Origin: Chrysaora quinquecirrha
Taxonomy: Eukaryota; Cnidaria; Scyphozoa; Semaeostomeae; Pelagiidae
Direction: 5' to 3'
NCBI GenBank assembly: GCA_014526335.1
Contig: JACTAT010000001.1
Location: 654,733 to 718,732, forward strand
Length of the DNA stretch: 64,000 bases
Both the position numbers and the translations under genes were made by a program. Below, in pieces: positions 11,757-22,973 of this stretch (within the stretch, counting starts at the first letter, position 1; every line of letters starts with the position of its first letter). Below the pieces are notes generated by a model, which saw only the letters and a list, made by a program, of their open reading frames with translations, had not been told where the DNA came from and made no database searches.

Positions 11757-11953
11757 CCAACCCGTTCTCAAATGCCAGACACGTTTTGCTGGGGTCTCAT
11801 GCGTGATTTCACCATTTTTGCTTTCTGATGTTTATTTCGAGTGACACTATTTGAATATCAGGTGCCTTCGTAAATGTAAGTTCCTTAGAAACGTAAATGT
11901 AAGTTCGGTTCTCAAATACCAGACACGTTTTGCTGGGGTCTCATGCGTGAGAA
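11757..11953. repeat. Direct repeat of a 44-bp segment
   Basis: The sequence gacacgttttgctggggtct with about 44 bp of near-identical context occurs at about 11,765 and again at about 11,915. Both copies end catgcgtga. It is probably part of a decayed element; no coding capacity is evident. Confidence 0.6.
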
Positions 11954-12129
11954 GCCCAAGTGCTATTATGCACACGACCTCTGGAGCAATTTTTGCCAGA
12001 AGAAGTCGAGCACAACTTCTAGAAGCTTCTTCTTCTTCTGGCTTTTCCCACCTCATGTGGGGTCGGTGTAAATGTGAAACCGCCACTTTGGGTTTTCTCT
12101 TCATTCACATCAATCATAGTTAGGCAAAG

Positions 12130-13470
12130 ATTTTATGGCCGGATGCCCTTCCTGCCGCCAACCTCTTTTATTCGCCTCTTACGACACGCAGGGGATACGC
12201 TGTTTCGATACGCTGGTCCTATTCTTACCCAGGAACCAGATGGTACAGCACAACTTCAAAATGCAGATCCGAAATACACAAGAAATTTCAAAAGTTAGAA
12301 CAATTAACTAGGGTATGAACCATATATGGTCTCAATCTTAATTACCCCGCCCGCGCCTTTGCTACTAATAATGTCTATATGTAATCTTAATTATTTGTGT
12401 TATTGTGAATTATTGTCGTATAATGTTGTATCACTGTTTTTAAAAACTAAACATTGAATAACAAACATTTCACATTTCATTTCAATACATTTCAATACCA
12501 AACAGTCGCTTTCTTCACAATAATAGCTATTTTAGATTCATAAAAGATGAAAACTTTAAATTCTGTACTAAAATTAATTCCCCTTTTAAAATAAGTTGTG
12601 TTGTTAAATGTCGTGGTTGTAATGAATTTAAATAGTTTTTATGTAACGTTTTGTCATTTGTAATAATAAAATTATTTCTAAACGCCATACGTTCTAAAAA
12701 TGAAACATGCCTGGTTGTTTTTTAATGCATAATATTGGGATAAGGGTTTTGGGGTATTAAGGTGAAGTATAGTATTGGTTTCACTTAACACCATCTTAAT
12801 AAGTTGTGTTTGCTATGTCTGTTGGATATGTATACATTTTTCTTGTATTTATATGCAGGCTACTCTTTCCAACTGCGCTGGCCTGAGGCGGACACTCGGA
12901 CACTATCCATAGATTTGCAATCGCGGAATTCATTGGGTAGCGTGGATCTGCGGCTAGAATCGGAGACCTTTTCCATGCTTTATCTGGTACTTTTATCTGA
13001 CAACTGGTTCGTTTTCGAATGTTATAAGAAACCTATTCCTCTGGTGCCATTTTACCGATAACGGTAGACATAGTGGGCTTCAAGCCATTTCTTACGAAAC
13101 GCATTTCTGTTTTAAATTCTGTTCTCTGTAGACTTCCGATCGATTTTCACGTATTCTTTTGTGTAATTCTAACAAATGTTAGAGTTACGAGGAGTTTGAA
13201 ACCTGGTTTCGTTTTCGACCTGGCAACATCTAGGCTAACTAACGTCAGTATGTATAGCAACACCTGGCCTCTACTTCATTGATGATTTGAAGTTTCAAAT
13301 TCCATTCTTTTGTTTTTCTCTATGGAACTCTGCCGTTTACAGAATGTGCATTTTTTATCACAGAAACTTTTCTTGGGAAAGACTGCCATTTTTGGGAGTT
13401 TTCCGAGACTTAAATAAACTTACCAACCACGGCGCAACTCTAAGCAATAAACCACAGGACCTCTTTTAAC
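12130..13470. other. Intergenic DNA, nothing recognised
   Basis: AT-rich DNA with short ORFs only. A slightly GC-richer patch at 12,860-13,260 has overlapping short ORFs on the plus strand, but none resembles a protein I know and no splice-consistent gene could be built. Confidence 0.5.
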
Positions 13471-13479
13471 ATAGTTACT

Positions 13480-13690
13480 AGGGGGGCAAATGCCCCCTAG
13501 TCCCCTTCATTGCCCACCTAGTTTCATAAAGTTCCCCCCCCCCCCTAGTACAATGTCCTTTAAAAAGAAAACTAGGCCAACCTCTAGGTTGTATTTTGTA
13601 AAATTTTCTGGGGGAGCATGCCCCAGACCCCCTAATAAGGAACATCTCTGGGGCCCTGTACGCCTTCGGCGCATTTACCATCAGCTGTAG
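13480..13690. repeat. Repetitive CCCC-rich fragment
   Basis: A stretch with ggggggcaaatgccccctag, a 14-C homopolymer run and gggggagcatgccccagacc. These self-complementary G/C blocks look like a fragment of a dispersed repeat. A related C-rich piece is at about 13,876-13,905. Confidence 0.45.
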
Positions 13691-14546
13691 CATCAGTGTA
13701 AACTTTTACGGTATAAATTCTCAACTGAAGTAGAGATGCCGCCTTGTTATTTCTCCAGCTCTGCACGGCTGGTTGTGCATGAATTCTTGACAAAAAGACT
13801 AAGAGAAGAATGAACTCGCCAAGACTAGACTCGCTCTGTGAAAGAAAGCGCTAAACATAATACAATAGAACAATAAGTCCCCTTTTTTGCCCCCCGCCCC
13901 CTAATTTTATCCCGTTAAAAGAGGCTCTGATAAACCACCGTTGAGCATGATTCTGCCATGGGACAACATTTACTGGATCACCCAGTGTGTTACAGCGAGG
14001 ATTGTTTTCGAATAATTGGCAGAGCGAGATCCTTGTTTCATCTAAGTGTTTTGGAATCTTGGCCGGTTCTGTGTGTGGGGCGCAGACAGCAAGAGTTCGT
14101 TTCTCATTTGGAATCTTCAATTGATTAACTTCTATTGCTCATCCCGCTGTGTCCCGTGGGCTGATTGGTGTTAAAACATAATGCCAATCTAGATTCGCTT
14201 TTCTGATTGGTGCATTACGATCCGCATCTGGATATAAAATCCGCCTCGGTTAGTTGTTAGGGTTGGTTTCTGACGTTTATACTCTGAGGAGTGCCAGACG
14301 AAAAAAGCTTTTAGTATGCCCAAAAATGTTTCCGCTGTTTTTCGCAATTTAGATCTAGGTTTCTTATAAGCCAGTTCCTTACAAAAAGGTTAGAACTTTT
14401 GAAACGATATGTGGCGAACGCTGTCGTTGATTGGATGGAATAAACAGATATTACACAGCAACATCAGCATATTTTCATAATATAAGCAAAAAGCATAAAA
14501 GCAGCTCAGCGAATAGACAGTCTTTCAAGTTTCTTGCTTCGGTTCT

Positions 14547-17500
14547 TCACCATCTACGTCTTCTTCCCCATGAACTCCTTCTTCGAAGCCATGCTCTTCT
14601 TCTTCTTCCACCGATAACAGATCTCCAATTCCAGCATCGACGACGACAAATAGAACAGGCTTGGGTGCTGGAACATTTGGTGCCGATGGGGTCTGTCGAG
14701 AAAAGAGTTATCATCTTAGCAATATACCCAACACAATTTTAGAGGTGTTTACTGAGGGTAGGCAATTGCCCCAGTATGCCTAGTAGTGGAGAGCAAAACA
14801 GCATGTTTGTCACAGAAAATGGCCCACCTTTTTGGGCTGTTGGATATATTGTACCGTAAATTTTGTGCCACTTTTGTTGTTGTAATCTTCTATTGATGTA
14901 ACCTTCTATTAACCCTTTCCGTCTTTGTGGTCCACTTCGTCCCACCAGAGGAAAAATTGAGTGAAAAATGAAAGTTGTGGAATTTTGCTGAAAATTGGTA
15001 CAAAGGTGTAATTTGGGGTGCTGATTTCGAAAATTAACTTTATTTTTCAAAATTTTCATTTCTTGGGGTTGAAAAGGGGCAAATTAGGTAAATGGGGGCA
15101 GAAAATAAAAATTGTGCGATTTCGCTGAAAATTGGTACAAATGTAAAATTTGGGGTGCTGATTTTGAATCTGAACTTTATTTTTCAAAATTTTCATTTTT
15201 TGGGGTTAAAAGGGGGGCAAATTAGGTTAATGGGGGCAGAAAAGTAAAAGTTGTTTGACTTTGCTGAAAATTGGTGGAAAGGGGTAATTTGGGTTGCTGA
15301 TTTCGAATCTGAACTTTATTTTTCAAATTTTAATTTTTTGGGGGTTAAAAGGGGGCAAATTAGGTAAATGGGGGTAGAAAAGTAAGAGTTGTTTGATTTT
15401 GCTGAAAATTGGTGGAAAGAGGTAATTTGGGTTGCTGTTTTTGAATCTGAACTTTATTTTTCAAAATTTTCATTTTTTGGGGTTAAACGGGGGCAAATTA
15501 GGTAAATGGGGGCAGAATAGTAAAAGTTGTTTGATTTTGCTGAAATTTGGTGGAAAGGGGTAATTTGGGTTGCTGTTTTTGAATCTGAACTTAATTTTTC
15601 AAACCTTTTCAGTTTTTGGGTCAAATAGGGGAGAAATGGGGGCAACCTGGGCAAAAGGGGGCAAAAAAGTAAAAGTTATGCAATTATGCTGAAAATTAAT
15701 ACAAAGGGGTAATTTGGGGAGCTGTTTTTGAATCTGAGCTTTATTTTCAATATGTTTCAGTTCTGGGGGCCAACTACGGGACTAAATGTGGGCAAATTAG
15801 GCAAATGGGAGCAGGAAAAAAGTTGTGCAATTATGCTGAAAATTGGGAGAAAACGGGTAATTTGTGGTGTTGATTTCGAATCTATACTTCTCTTTTAAAA
15901 TTTTTCGTTTTCCGGGATCAAATGAGGATAAAATCAGGTTGGGGCAGAAAACGAAATGGGTATTTTTTCTGTTAGTTTCTTATATGGACTTCGTTTTTGA
16001 AATTATAAGTTTTGGGGTAAAGTGGGCCAAAATGAGGATATATTGGCTAACTGGTGGCAGAAAATGAAAGTTGTTAAGTTTTTTTTGAAAATTGGCAGAA
16101 TGGGGTAATTTGGGATTCGAAGATATACGGGCATTCAGCTACAAAGTATACAAACTTTGCATCAGGTGTTGAATTTCAATCACACTGTTGACATCCATCT
16201 TTGCATCCGTACTGCGCTCTTTGCTGCAGCATGGTAAAATCTGGTTGGTTCTAACTACTGTGAACCTTTTAGGCACAACTAAATGTAATTTAATCGGGTT
16301 TAATATGTGACAGGGACTTTTGTATTTATTAATCCCCTTCTTGTATCGCATATTAGAGCTAGCGAAGCTTATGAGGGTGTCGTATGATTGGTTGAAGCTG
16401 ATGCAAGTAATTCCTTACGCAGCGTGTTTCTATGGTGAAGCGGATTTGTTTGTGCGTTGAAACAGCACTCTCTGCGTTTAAATTTTGCGGCTATAAATTT
16501 TTGCCACGCGGTGTGTTTTTTCATTCAAACTGAACATGAACTGTGAACGGGGAACGTTTCAAAGTGCTTGTCCAGCAGATTTTTGTACCGCCCACCCTCC
16601 CTGCTTGTTTGGTTTAGGTACTTGTCTCTTCCACTCCTTTCATGCTTTCGACTAGTGTCTTCGGGCTCTTGTTGTCGGCATTACATAGTGTGCTGGTCTG
16701 CGGAAAAAACTTCGTTTCTTCGTCACCCCCCAGAAGCGAAGGGCATTTTGGCATTGGGCTGGCACACTGACCGCCCAATCTGAAGTCCCAATGATGAGAA
16801 AAACCGAGAAAAACATCACCAGATCTCAGTTGATAGATAATGGTGGCTACACAGCGTTGAGGGACTTGTTATGCATTGACAATTGTTATTGTATTTTTCA
16901 TGCCACTATTGCTATCCCTGGAGCAAATATTAATAAAATTAAAATTTGAAAAATAAAGTTCAGATTCGAAATCAGCAACCCAAATTACCCCTTTCCACCA
17001 ATTTTCAGCAAAGTCAAACAACTTTTACTTTTCTGCCCCGATTAACCTAATTTGCCCCCCTTTTAACCCCAAAAAATGAAAATTTTGAAAAATAAAGTTC
17101 AGATTCGAAATCAGTACCCCAAATTTTACATTTGTACCAATTTTCAGCGAAATCGCACAATTTTTATTTTCTGCCCCCATTTACCTAATTTGCCCCTTTT
17201 CAACCCCAAGAAATGAAAATTTTGAAAAATAAAGTTAATTTTCGAAATCAGCACCCCAAATTACACCTTTGTACCAATTTTCAGCAAAATTCCACAACTT
17301 TCATTTTTCACTCAATTTTTCCTCTGGCGGGACGAAGTGAACCACAAAGACGGAAAGGGTTAATGGAAACTCGAAATTTGAATTTCGAGTAGATTAGTTG
17401 TAGTAGCAGTACTCAACCAGGGTTTTATAGGCCTTGGCCAGGATTTTATAGGCCCTGGCCCTCCAGCCCCTTTTAATACTTATATTATATTATTATTATT

Positions 17501-18687
17501 ATCTAACCTTCTACCTCCCCCTCCCCTCGCTGTATCCCTCCCTCTCGTGAGTAGGCAGTAGCATGGAACGCAAAATTACGACAATATTCAATATCCTTTT
17601 GTTTGGTATGCAGTTTCTCCATTTACCCTTTCCAATGACTTAAAGACGAAATCATATTTCATTTAATGCACGCCCTTTATTTTGTCCCATCAACCTTTAT
17701 GCGCAAAATTAGGCCTTTTTCGCCCTCATTGTCATGTATTTTTCTTTGTGAAAATTAAGCGTATTAAGGCATCTGAATGTAACATCGATGTAGAAAATAG
17801 GAAAAAAGATAAAGAAACGAGAATCATGACAGAAAACGAACCTTGAGATTCAGTGGCCTCTTCGATTCCTTCTTCTGGTCCTTCAAAATCTCTCAAATCT
17901 TTGTCGTCAGGTTCCTCAGCATCTTAAAACAGAAGTTCCGCCGTTTCGTTATAATTGAGGTACTATTTGGTAAAAGGAAAAAGACTTCAAAGGCAAATAG
18001 ATCTGAATCAGAACTTGGTACCAACTTCGTTTATGTTGTAGGAGCGTCTTCAACAATGTAGATTAAGTGGGTATGAAGTGATAGCGATTGTGATGATCAT
18101 GATGATCGTGATAATGATCATGATAATGATGATGATAAGAGGAGGGGGATGACGATAATTGATGATGATGATAATGATGACGATGATGATAATGATGATT
18201 ATGATGATGATGACGATAATGATGATGATGATGATAATTATGATGATAATGATGATGATTCTGAATCTTGAACCCTGTGTGTCCCTTTTACTGTTTCCAG
18301 CAAGCACATATGCAGGGCTACATCCTTTTACCGTTTGTAGTATTTTTATGATGCTATTGATGAGAATGATGATGATTCTTATGATGATGATAGGGTTTGC
18401 CTGATGTAATTTCTCGATGGTTTTAGGCAGGGTCGAACGATTTCTTCCAAGGCTTTCCCTTTGCTGGTTGAAGAAATCAAATGGCTTTGACAGGTAAAGG
18501 AAAGGGGGGGGGATTCGCACGATAAGTCCTCTTTCGGGTGATAAGTGAATGTTTTACGATCTGGTGCAGCTGCAGTCATGTTTAAGTGATAGACATAACA
18601 AGCCGACATTAACAAGAGGTAATCCAACTTACTGCAAAATGCCAATGCGAATCCAGTGACGAAAACCAGAAGCAAAATTAGCTTCAT
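14547..18687 (-). CDS. Secreted precursor A: signal peptide, acidic pro-exon, Cys/Arg/Trp-rich C-terminus (93 aa)
   Basis: Three exons: 18687-18633, 17922-17842 and 14692-14547, all joined in phase 1 (donors gtaagt and gttcgt; acceptors aag and acag). Exon 1 encodes a signal peptide (MKLILLLVFVTGFALAFC). Exon 2 gives 26 residues with 11 Asp/Glu and 2 basic residues (AEEPDDKDLRDFEG...). Exon 3 gives 48 residues with 15 Arg, 5 Trp and 4 Cys (spacing CX5CX2CX3C), arranged in RRR/RRRR clusters and ending GRRRRW-stop. An acidic pro-piece neutralising a cationic C-terminal peptide is the layout of many animal host-defence peptide precursors; that role is an inference. The paralogue at 19,985-22,973 shares all three exons, the phases and intron-edge sequence. 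Read in phase 0, exon 3 gives a Glu-rich peptide instead; exon 2 phase argues against that. No homologue is recognised. Confidence 0.68.
14913..17359. mobile_element. piggyBac-like non-autonomous element with TTAA target sites and long inverted repeats
   Basis: Flanked by TTAA at 14,909-14,912 and 17,360-17,363, with ends CCCTTTCCGTCTTTGTGG and its inverse. TTAA duplication and CCC...GGG ends are hallmarks of the piggyBac superfamily. Long inverted arms (about 14,913-15,330 and 16,940-17,359) are made of roughly 138-bp subrepeats (core gctgaaaattggt...tttcaaaattttcatt) that continue to about 15,900 on the left. The centre (about 16,100-16,900) has no transposase. It lies in intron 2 of precursor gene A. 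Confidence 0.75.
17364..17512 (+). mobile_element. LINE 3' tail fragment abutting the piggyBac-like element
   Basis: tttgaatttcgagtagatta...ctcaaccagggttttatagg matches the end of the LINE fragment at 30,486-30,595 closely. It begins exactly at the right TTAA of the neighbouring element and ends in a TTA microsatellite (about 17,484-17,503). There is a small internal duplication of ggccttggccaggattttat. Confidence 0.7.
18080..18400. repeat. (GAT)n-type trinucleotide array in intron 1 of precursor A
   Basis: Imperfect gatgatgataatgatgacga repeats in two blocks (18,080-18,260 and 18,340-18,392), separated by about 80 bp of unique sequence. Met-, Ile- and Asp-rich ORFs across it are repeat artefacts. 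Confidence 0.9.
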
Positions 18688-19079
18688 TTTTTAAGCTTCT
18701 TTCAGATAAAACCTGAAGTATAAGGACATTATACTTTAAAATTGGGTCCATATTACGCATGCAGGGTTATCGATAAACAAAAGAAAAGTTGAGGTATTTT
18801 CAAACAAAACTTGCACCAGATATACAGTAAATACGTACCAGAAGACGAATAGATACCAGCACAGCAGTCTTCCACCACTGTTCCACCCAAAGTCTACAAA
18901 TGACATGGCCCTTTGTATGATGAATTGTTTTAATTTCTAGCGTCCAATCATGTAATAAGGGTTTTCCCGTTCTTCGAAGGCAGAGACACACAATCACAGA
19001 CACAAACTTGAGAGCGATCTTGACATTATCTTTTCTATTCCATATTTAACGATTCCAGGCTAAACGGCATTACAACAAG

Positions 19080-19240
19080 AAGGGCTTCTCTGAGCCAGAT
19101 AAGAACAAACGAAGTACATTACAGCCTCTCACAAGCACTGTATGTCTTCTTTATAATATAAACTAGTGGTACAGTACAGCCTTTCACAAGCACTGCCTGT
19201 CCATAATATAATATATACTGAGACTATGGATCAGGAGCTT
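19080..19240. repeat. Local duplication of about 50 bp
   Basis: acagcctctcacaagcactg (about 19,121) and acagcctttcacaagcactg (about 19,175) are each followed by a t-rich segment and ataatata. A short tandem duplication between the two precursor genes. Confidence 0.6.
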
Positions 19241-19624
19241 TCACAAGCCTCCCGGCCTAACGGTTATCTACCCTATAGTAGAGCCTTACCTTGCCATACT
19301 TTCCTTTGCTTTCCTATCTCCTTGCTTACTGAAGCTAAGTTAGATACTTCTATATATACGAAATATTAAGAGATAAACAGGAAACATTACAAATTCGTGA
19401 AGATAAAGAAGTTAAAGAAATACCGAAACACCAATACAAAGATTTCCTGCATACGTGGTATTAACGACGTCTAATACAAAAGCCGGTAAAACGTGAAACA
19501 ACTAAGTACTAGGTGACGAACAGAGATTAAGTTACGCTGAGTTACGTTATGTTACGTTTATAAGAAAATACTTGCGAATGAATGAAACTAAGAAAACTTA
19601 AAGGCCTAAAACTAGCAGTATCAC

Positions 19625-19725
19625 ACATTATCATCTTCGTATTCCTCATCATCATCCTCATCATTATCGTCATCATCATCCCATCATCATGATCATCATC
19701 ACCATAAGGACCATAAGCATGATCA
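19625..19725. repeat. CAT/TCA trinucleotide patch
   Basis: tcctcatcatcatcctcatc-type sequence, the complement of the GAT arrays nearby. It lies between the two precursor genes. Confidence 0.7.
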
Positions 19726-19984
19726 TCATGGAACCCCCTCCAACTACCAGAGTTTTATTAGAGGATGGCATTTATGAAAAGGGCATTTATTCAACTGAAT
19801 TAAAATAAACACGGGGGGATAAATAAAACGGAACGTTGAAAGGAGCAGGAGCAGTAAACAGCGGATTCATATCAGAAAAAGAGACAAAAATGACACATTC
19901 ATTTGGTGTGCTTATGTAATATTTATACGAGCGAAATAAGCAAATAAAACATGAGGCAAAAATTCGAGTTCTCTTTTCACTTCG

Positions 19985-20341
19985 TTACCATCTGCGTCGA
20001 CGGCCGTCACTCCAACCGTCCCAAGTACCACCAAATGCGGGATCTATTACAAAAGAGTTCTTATTTTTATCATCACGGAGCAATACATTTACCTTTGAAT
20101 AAAAAATTAGCAGATGTCACAATGATTAAAACGAAGTTGAAATGATGATGATGACGGTCATTACTAAAATTTTTTGGGGATGATGATGGTGATGATGATG
20201 ACTATGATGATAATGATGATGATGATGGTGATGATGATGATATTGATGATGATGATGGTGATGATGATGATACTGATGATGATGATAGCAATGTTGATAA
20301 TAAGAATGACAACAATAATAATGATGATGATGATAATGACA

Positions 20342-20407
<66 letters not shown>

Positions 20408-22973
20408 GTGATATCGATTATTATACTGAGGATGACAATACAAATGATGAAAATGATGATGATGAAAATGATGGTGATGATAATGATGATGATGAAACAG
20501 CTGATGATGATGATGGTGATGACAATGATGATAATGATGATGGCACAATGATGATCATGATGATTGCAATTATGATCATAATGATGATTATTATTACATA
20601 ATGACAGCAGCGACGACGACGAAAACGACCACGACGACAACGACGACGAAGACGATGACGACGATGATGTTGATAACAAATTATGAAGATTAATCTCAAT
20701 GTGCGAACCTTGAAGTTTTTGCTCAATATCCCGTTCTAATTCATCATCTGCATCCTGATCAACATCAAGTTCTAGATCATCTTCATCCTTGGCATCTGAA
20801 ATCGGATTTTCCAGCATTTCGTTATAACCATGATAAACGAGCAGTACCGCAGTTAGGTTTTAGGTACAACAATGGAAACATGCAGACTCAACTACTTACA
20901 AATCGCATGCACATGTTGAAAATCTTATTATTTCCATGGAATCCTCTTAGAAATCCTTTTGTTTGAAAGAAAATCACGTACGCTTCTTTGCAGAGTGAAA
21001 TGTCTGTCGGACTCATCAGCTTATTTTAAATGCCGGTTAGAGCACGGGTTTAACCGGGGTTAATGCCACCAGGAGACTTTTATTATTGCTTATGTCATGA
21101 TAGGGAATATGATACAGTATCTGTTTGGGTTCTTTCCCTATGGGATCTGGTATCTAGTCTGGGTATTTCCCCATTCATTCCATCATAATTTCATGGAGGG
21201 TGAATTTACTGAATAGTTCTTCCGCCATATCAATAAGATCAACATTGGGCATTGATCCTTTGAAAGAGTCTTCCGCTTGTTGAATATAACTCAAGATGCA
21301 AAATATGATATTGTGTTACCGAAGTTGACGGCTCCAAGCCAAATGTCTTCTCACCCTCATTTCTCCTCCCTGCCCTCCCTTTAATTTAGCATTTGAAGTT
21401 CTAAATTCTACTTTTGCATATTCTGCTTGCTTTTCCTTTCTGCCCTTCTACTCTCTGCTTCTTTTCATTCCTTTTCCCGCGTCTCTTTCTCCGCGGTGAC
21501 AGGTGCAGTGGCGTAACGCACAGTGTGCACTTTTAAACACAAAATTAAGGGCCCCAAAATATTTGGCCCCGAAAGGGGCCCCCGCGAAATTTTGTAAAAA
21601 AACTTTTGGATAAGCGTTTCTTAGAAAGACTCACAATCTGAATTAAGTGGGCGTAAGACTAGTTTTTATTTGCTATTATTAGGCCTATCACATAATATTT
21701 ATGTAACTTGACTAGTATAAAAACTCGATAATAATCCCGGTACTAGGGTTCTTAAAATAAAACTTCCTAGAAATCTTCTATTTAACCTAATCGTTTTGTT
21801 GATGTTAGTTTTGTTGTTTTGTTTGAAGATTGTATAATGCTTTATAAAATTTGCATTTTAAGGCAATCTTGGTGTGTAAACGTATTTGAAAAATAGGGGC
21901 CCCCAAACCACTATTTTGTTTAAAGGCCCCACACTGCTCCGTTAAACAGGTGCACTATTTTGTTTAAAGGCCCCACACTGCTCCGTTACGCCACTGTTGA
22001 GCATATGGGCATGCATTACCTAAGCTAAGCTAAGCATTACCTAATCGTCTTTGCACGGCAAAAGAGATCTAGTTTTAAGTAAATTGAAGAGTATGTTCTT
22101 CTGGGGTGCAACTTGTAGCTTTATTTTGGTCTATTGGATCCAGTACTCAATCCCGGGATCAGGACCCTGGCATCAATCGATGAATTGCAAGTTACGCAGT
22201 CTGCAAAATAAGTGCCTGCAATTTATGTGATTGCATTCGAGTGGCGCATGTGAATGCCAGGTCATATGGAACCCTCTCAACTGATAGCATACTACACGGA
22301 GAGCGGAATACGAAAAGAAGAGATCTTAAAATCAAAGAGTCTTGGAGATCGACCATGGAACGTTCACACCACTGGTTTTTGGCACAAATGGCACAATGGC
22401 AACTGAATGTATCAAATTCCACAATGTCCTTGCGAAAAAATTTACAAATTTGTCAGATAGTTTTAGGTTTTTTAGCATTTATGTGACCAGGGTTTTTTAA
22501 CGTGCAGTTTTACACAAAATGTGCAGTTCTAAACATTTTCGTGCAGTTCTAAAAGATAAATTGTGCAGTTGAGAAGCTGGCATAAAACATAGTTCACATT
22601 ATTTTAAGCATTGTTGCCCTATACTAAATAACCAGCGGTGTATTTTTGGCAAAATGGCCTGGTCCCATAGTTAGATTTTGCATATTCCAATCACGAAATG
22701 ACCACCAGAGCGATTCTAGACCCATAAATTTAAATGTTTTCTTAGAGAGCATGCCTATACCCTCTAACTGAGTGCATTGAGTCATATTTACGTTAACCTT
22801 CGTAAATTCTACTTTCTTCACCTATAAGGATAGTGTCAGTTCTAAATTTTTCTTTAAAAAAAACCCTGTATGTGATTGATAATCAACAATTGGCAATAAA
22901 AATCCAACTAACTGCTACTGCAAAATGCCAGTGCAAAGCCAATGACAAGAATCAAGAACCAAGCTGTCTTCAT
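19985..22973 (-). CDS. Secreted precursor B: signal peptide, very acidic exon, short RRRRW terminal exon (68 aa)
   Basis: Paralogue of precursor A. Exons: 22973-22913 (signal peptide MKTAWFLILVIGFALAFC plus SS), 20795-20709 (28 residues, 15 Asp/Glu, e.g. DEDDLELDVDQDADDELE) and 20043-19985 (19 residues counting the split codon, ending SDGRRRRW-stop). All joins are phase 1. Evidence for homology with A includes non-coding edges: gttggatt after the exon 1 donor, ttataacgaaa upstream of exon 2, the same gttcg donor after exon 2, and attgct...gatgataa...actctttt upstream of exon 3. Its tail lacks the Cys and second Arg blocks of A and has three Trp, three Asp and four Arg, so it is not strongly cationic. 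It may be a shortened or diverging copy. Function unknown; secretion is predicted from the signal peptide. Confidence 0.62.
20140..20680. repeat. (GAT)n trinucleotide array, with a (GAC)n end, in intron 2 of precursor B
   Basis: About 540 bp of gatgatgatgatgatgatga with interruptions, including a pure run near 20,344-20,405, passing into cgacgacgacgaa-type sequence at 20,610-20,670. Poly-His, Ile, Met or Ser ORFs over this region are artefacts. Confidence 0.92.
21506..21996. mobile_element. hAT-like MITE (CAGTGGCGTAAC termini)
   Basis: Left end CAGTGGCGTAACGCACAGTG and right end cactgctccgttacgccactg form terminal inverted repeats; G/C-rich gggcccc blocks lie just inside. The right end carries a tandem duplication of about 53 bp (cccacactgctccgttaaac and its second copy). 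No convincing 8-bp target duplication was seen. It lies in intron 1 of precursor B. Confidence 0.6.

Noticed and set aside
18050..20730. Poly-Ile, poly-His, poly-Met and poly-Ser ORFs
   Set aside because: Translations of GAT/ATC trinucleotide arrays. Only the short acidic exon of precursor B within this span is retained.
22192..22486. Short ORFs in intron 1 of precursor B
   Set aside because: There is no domain or splice support; they lie between two exons of a better-supported gene.
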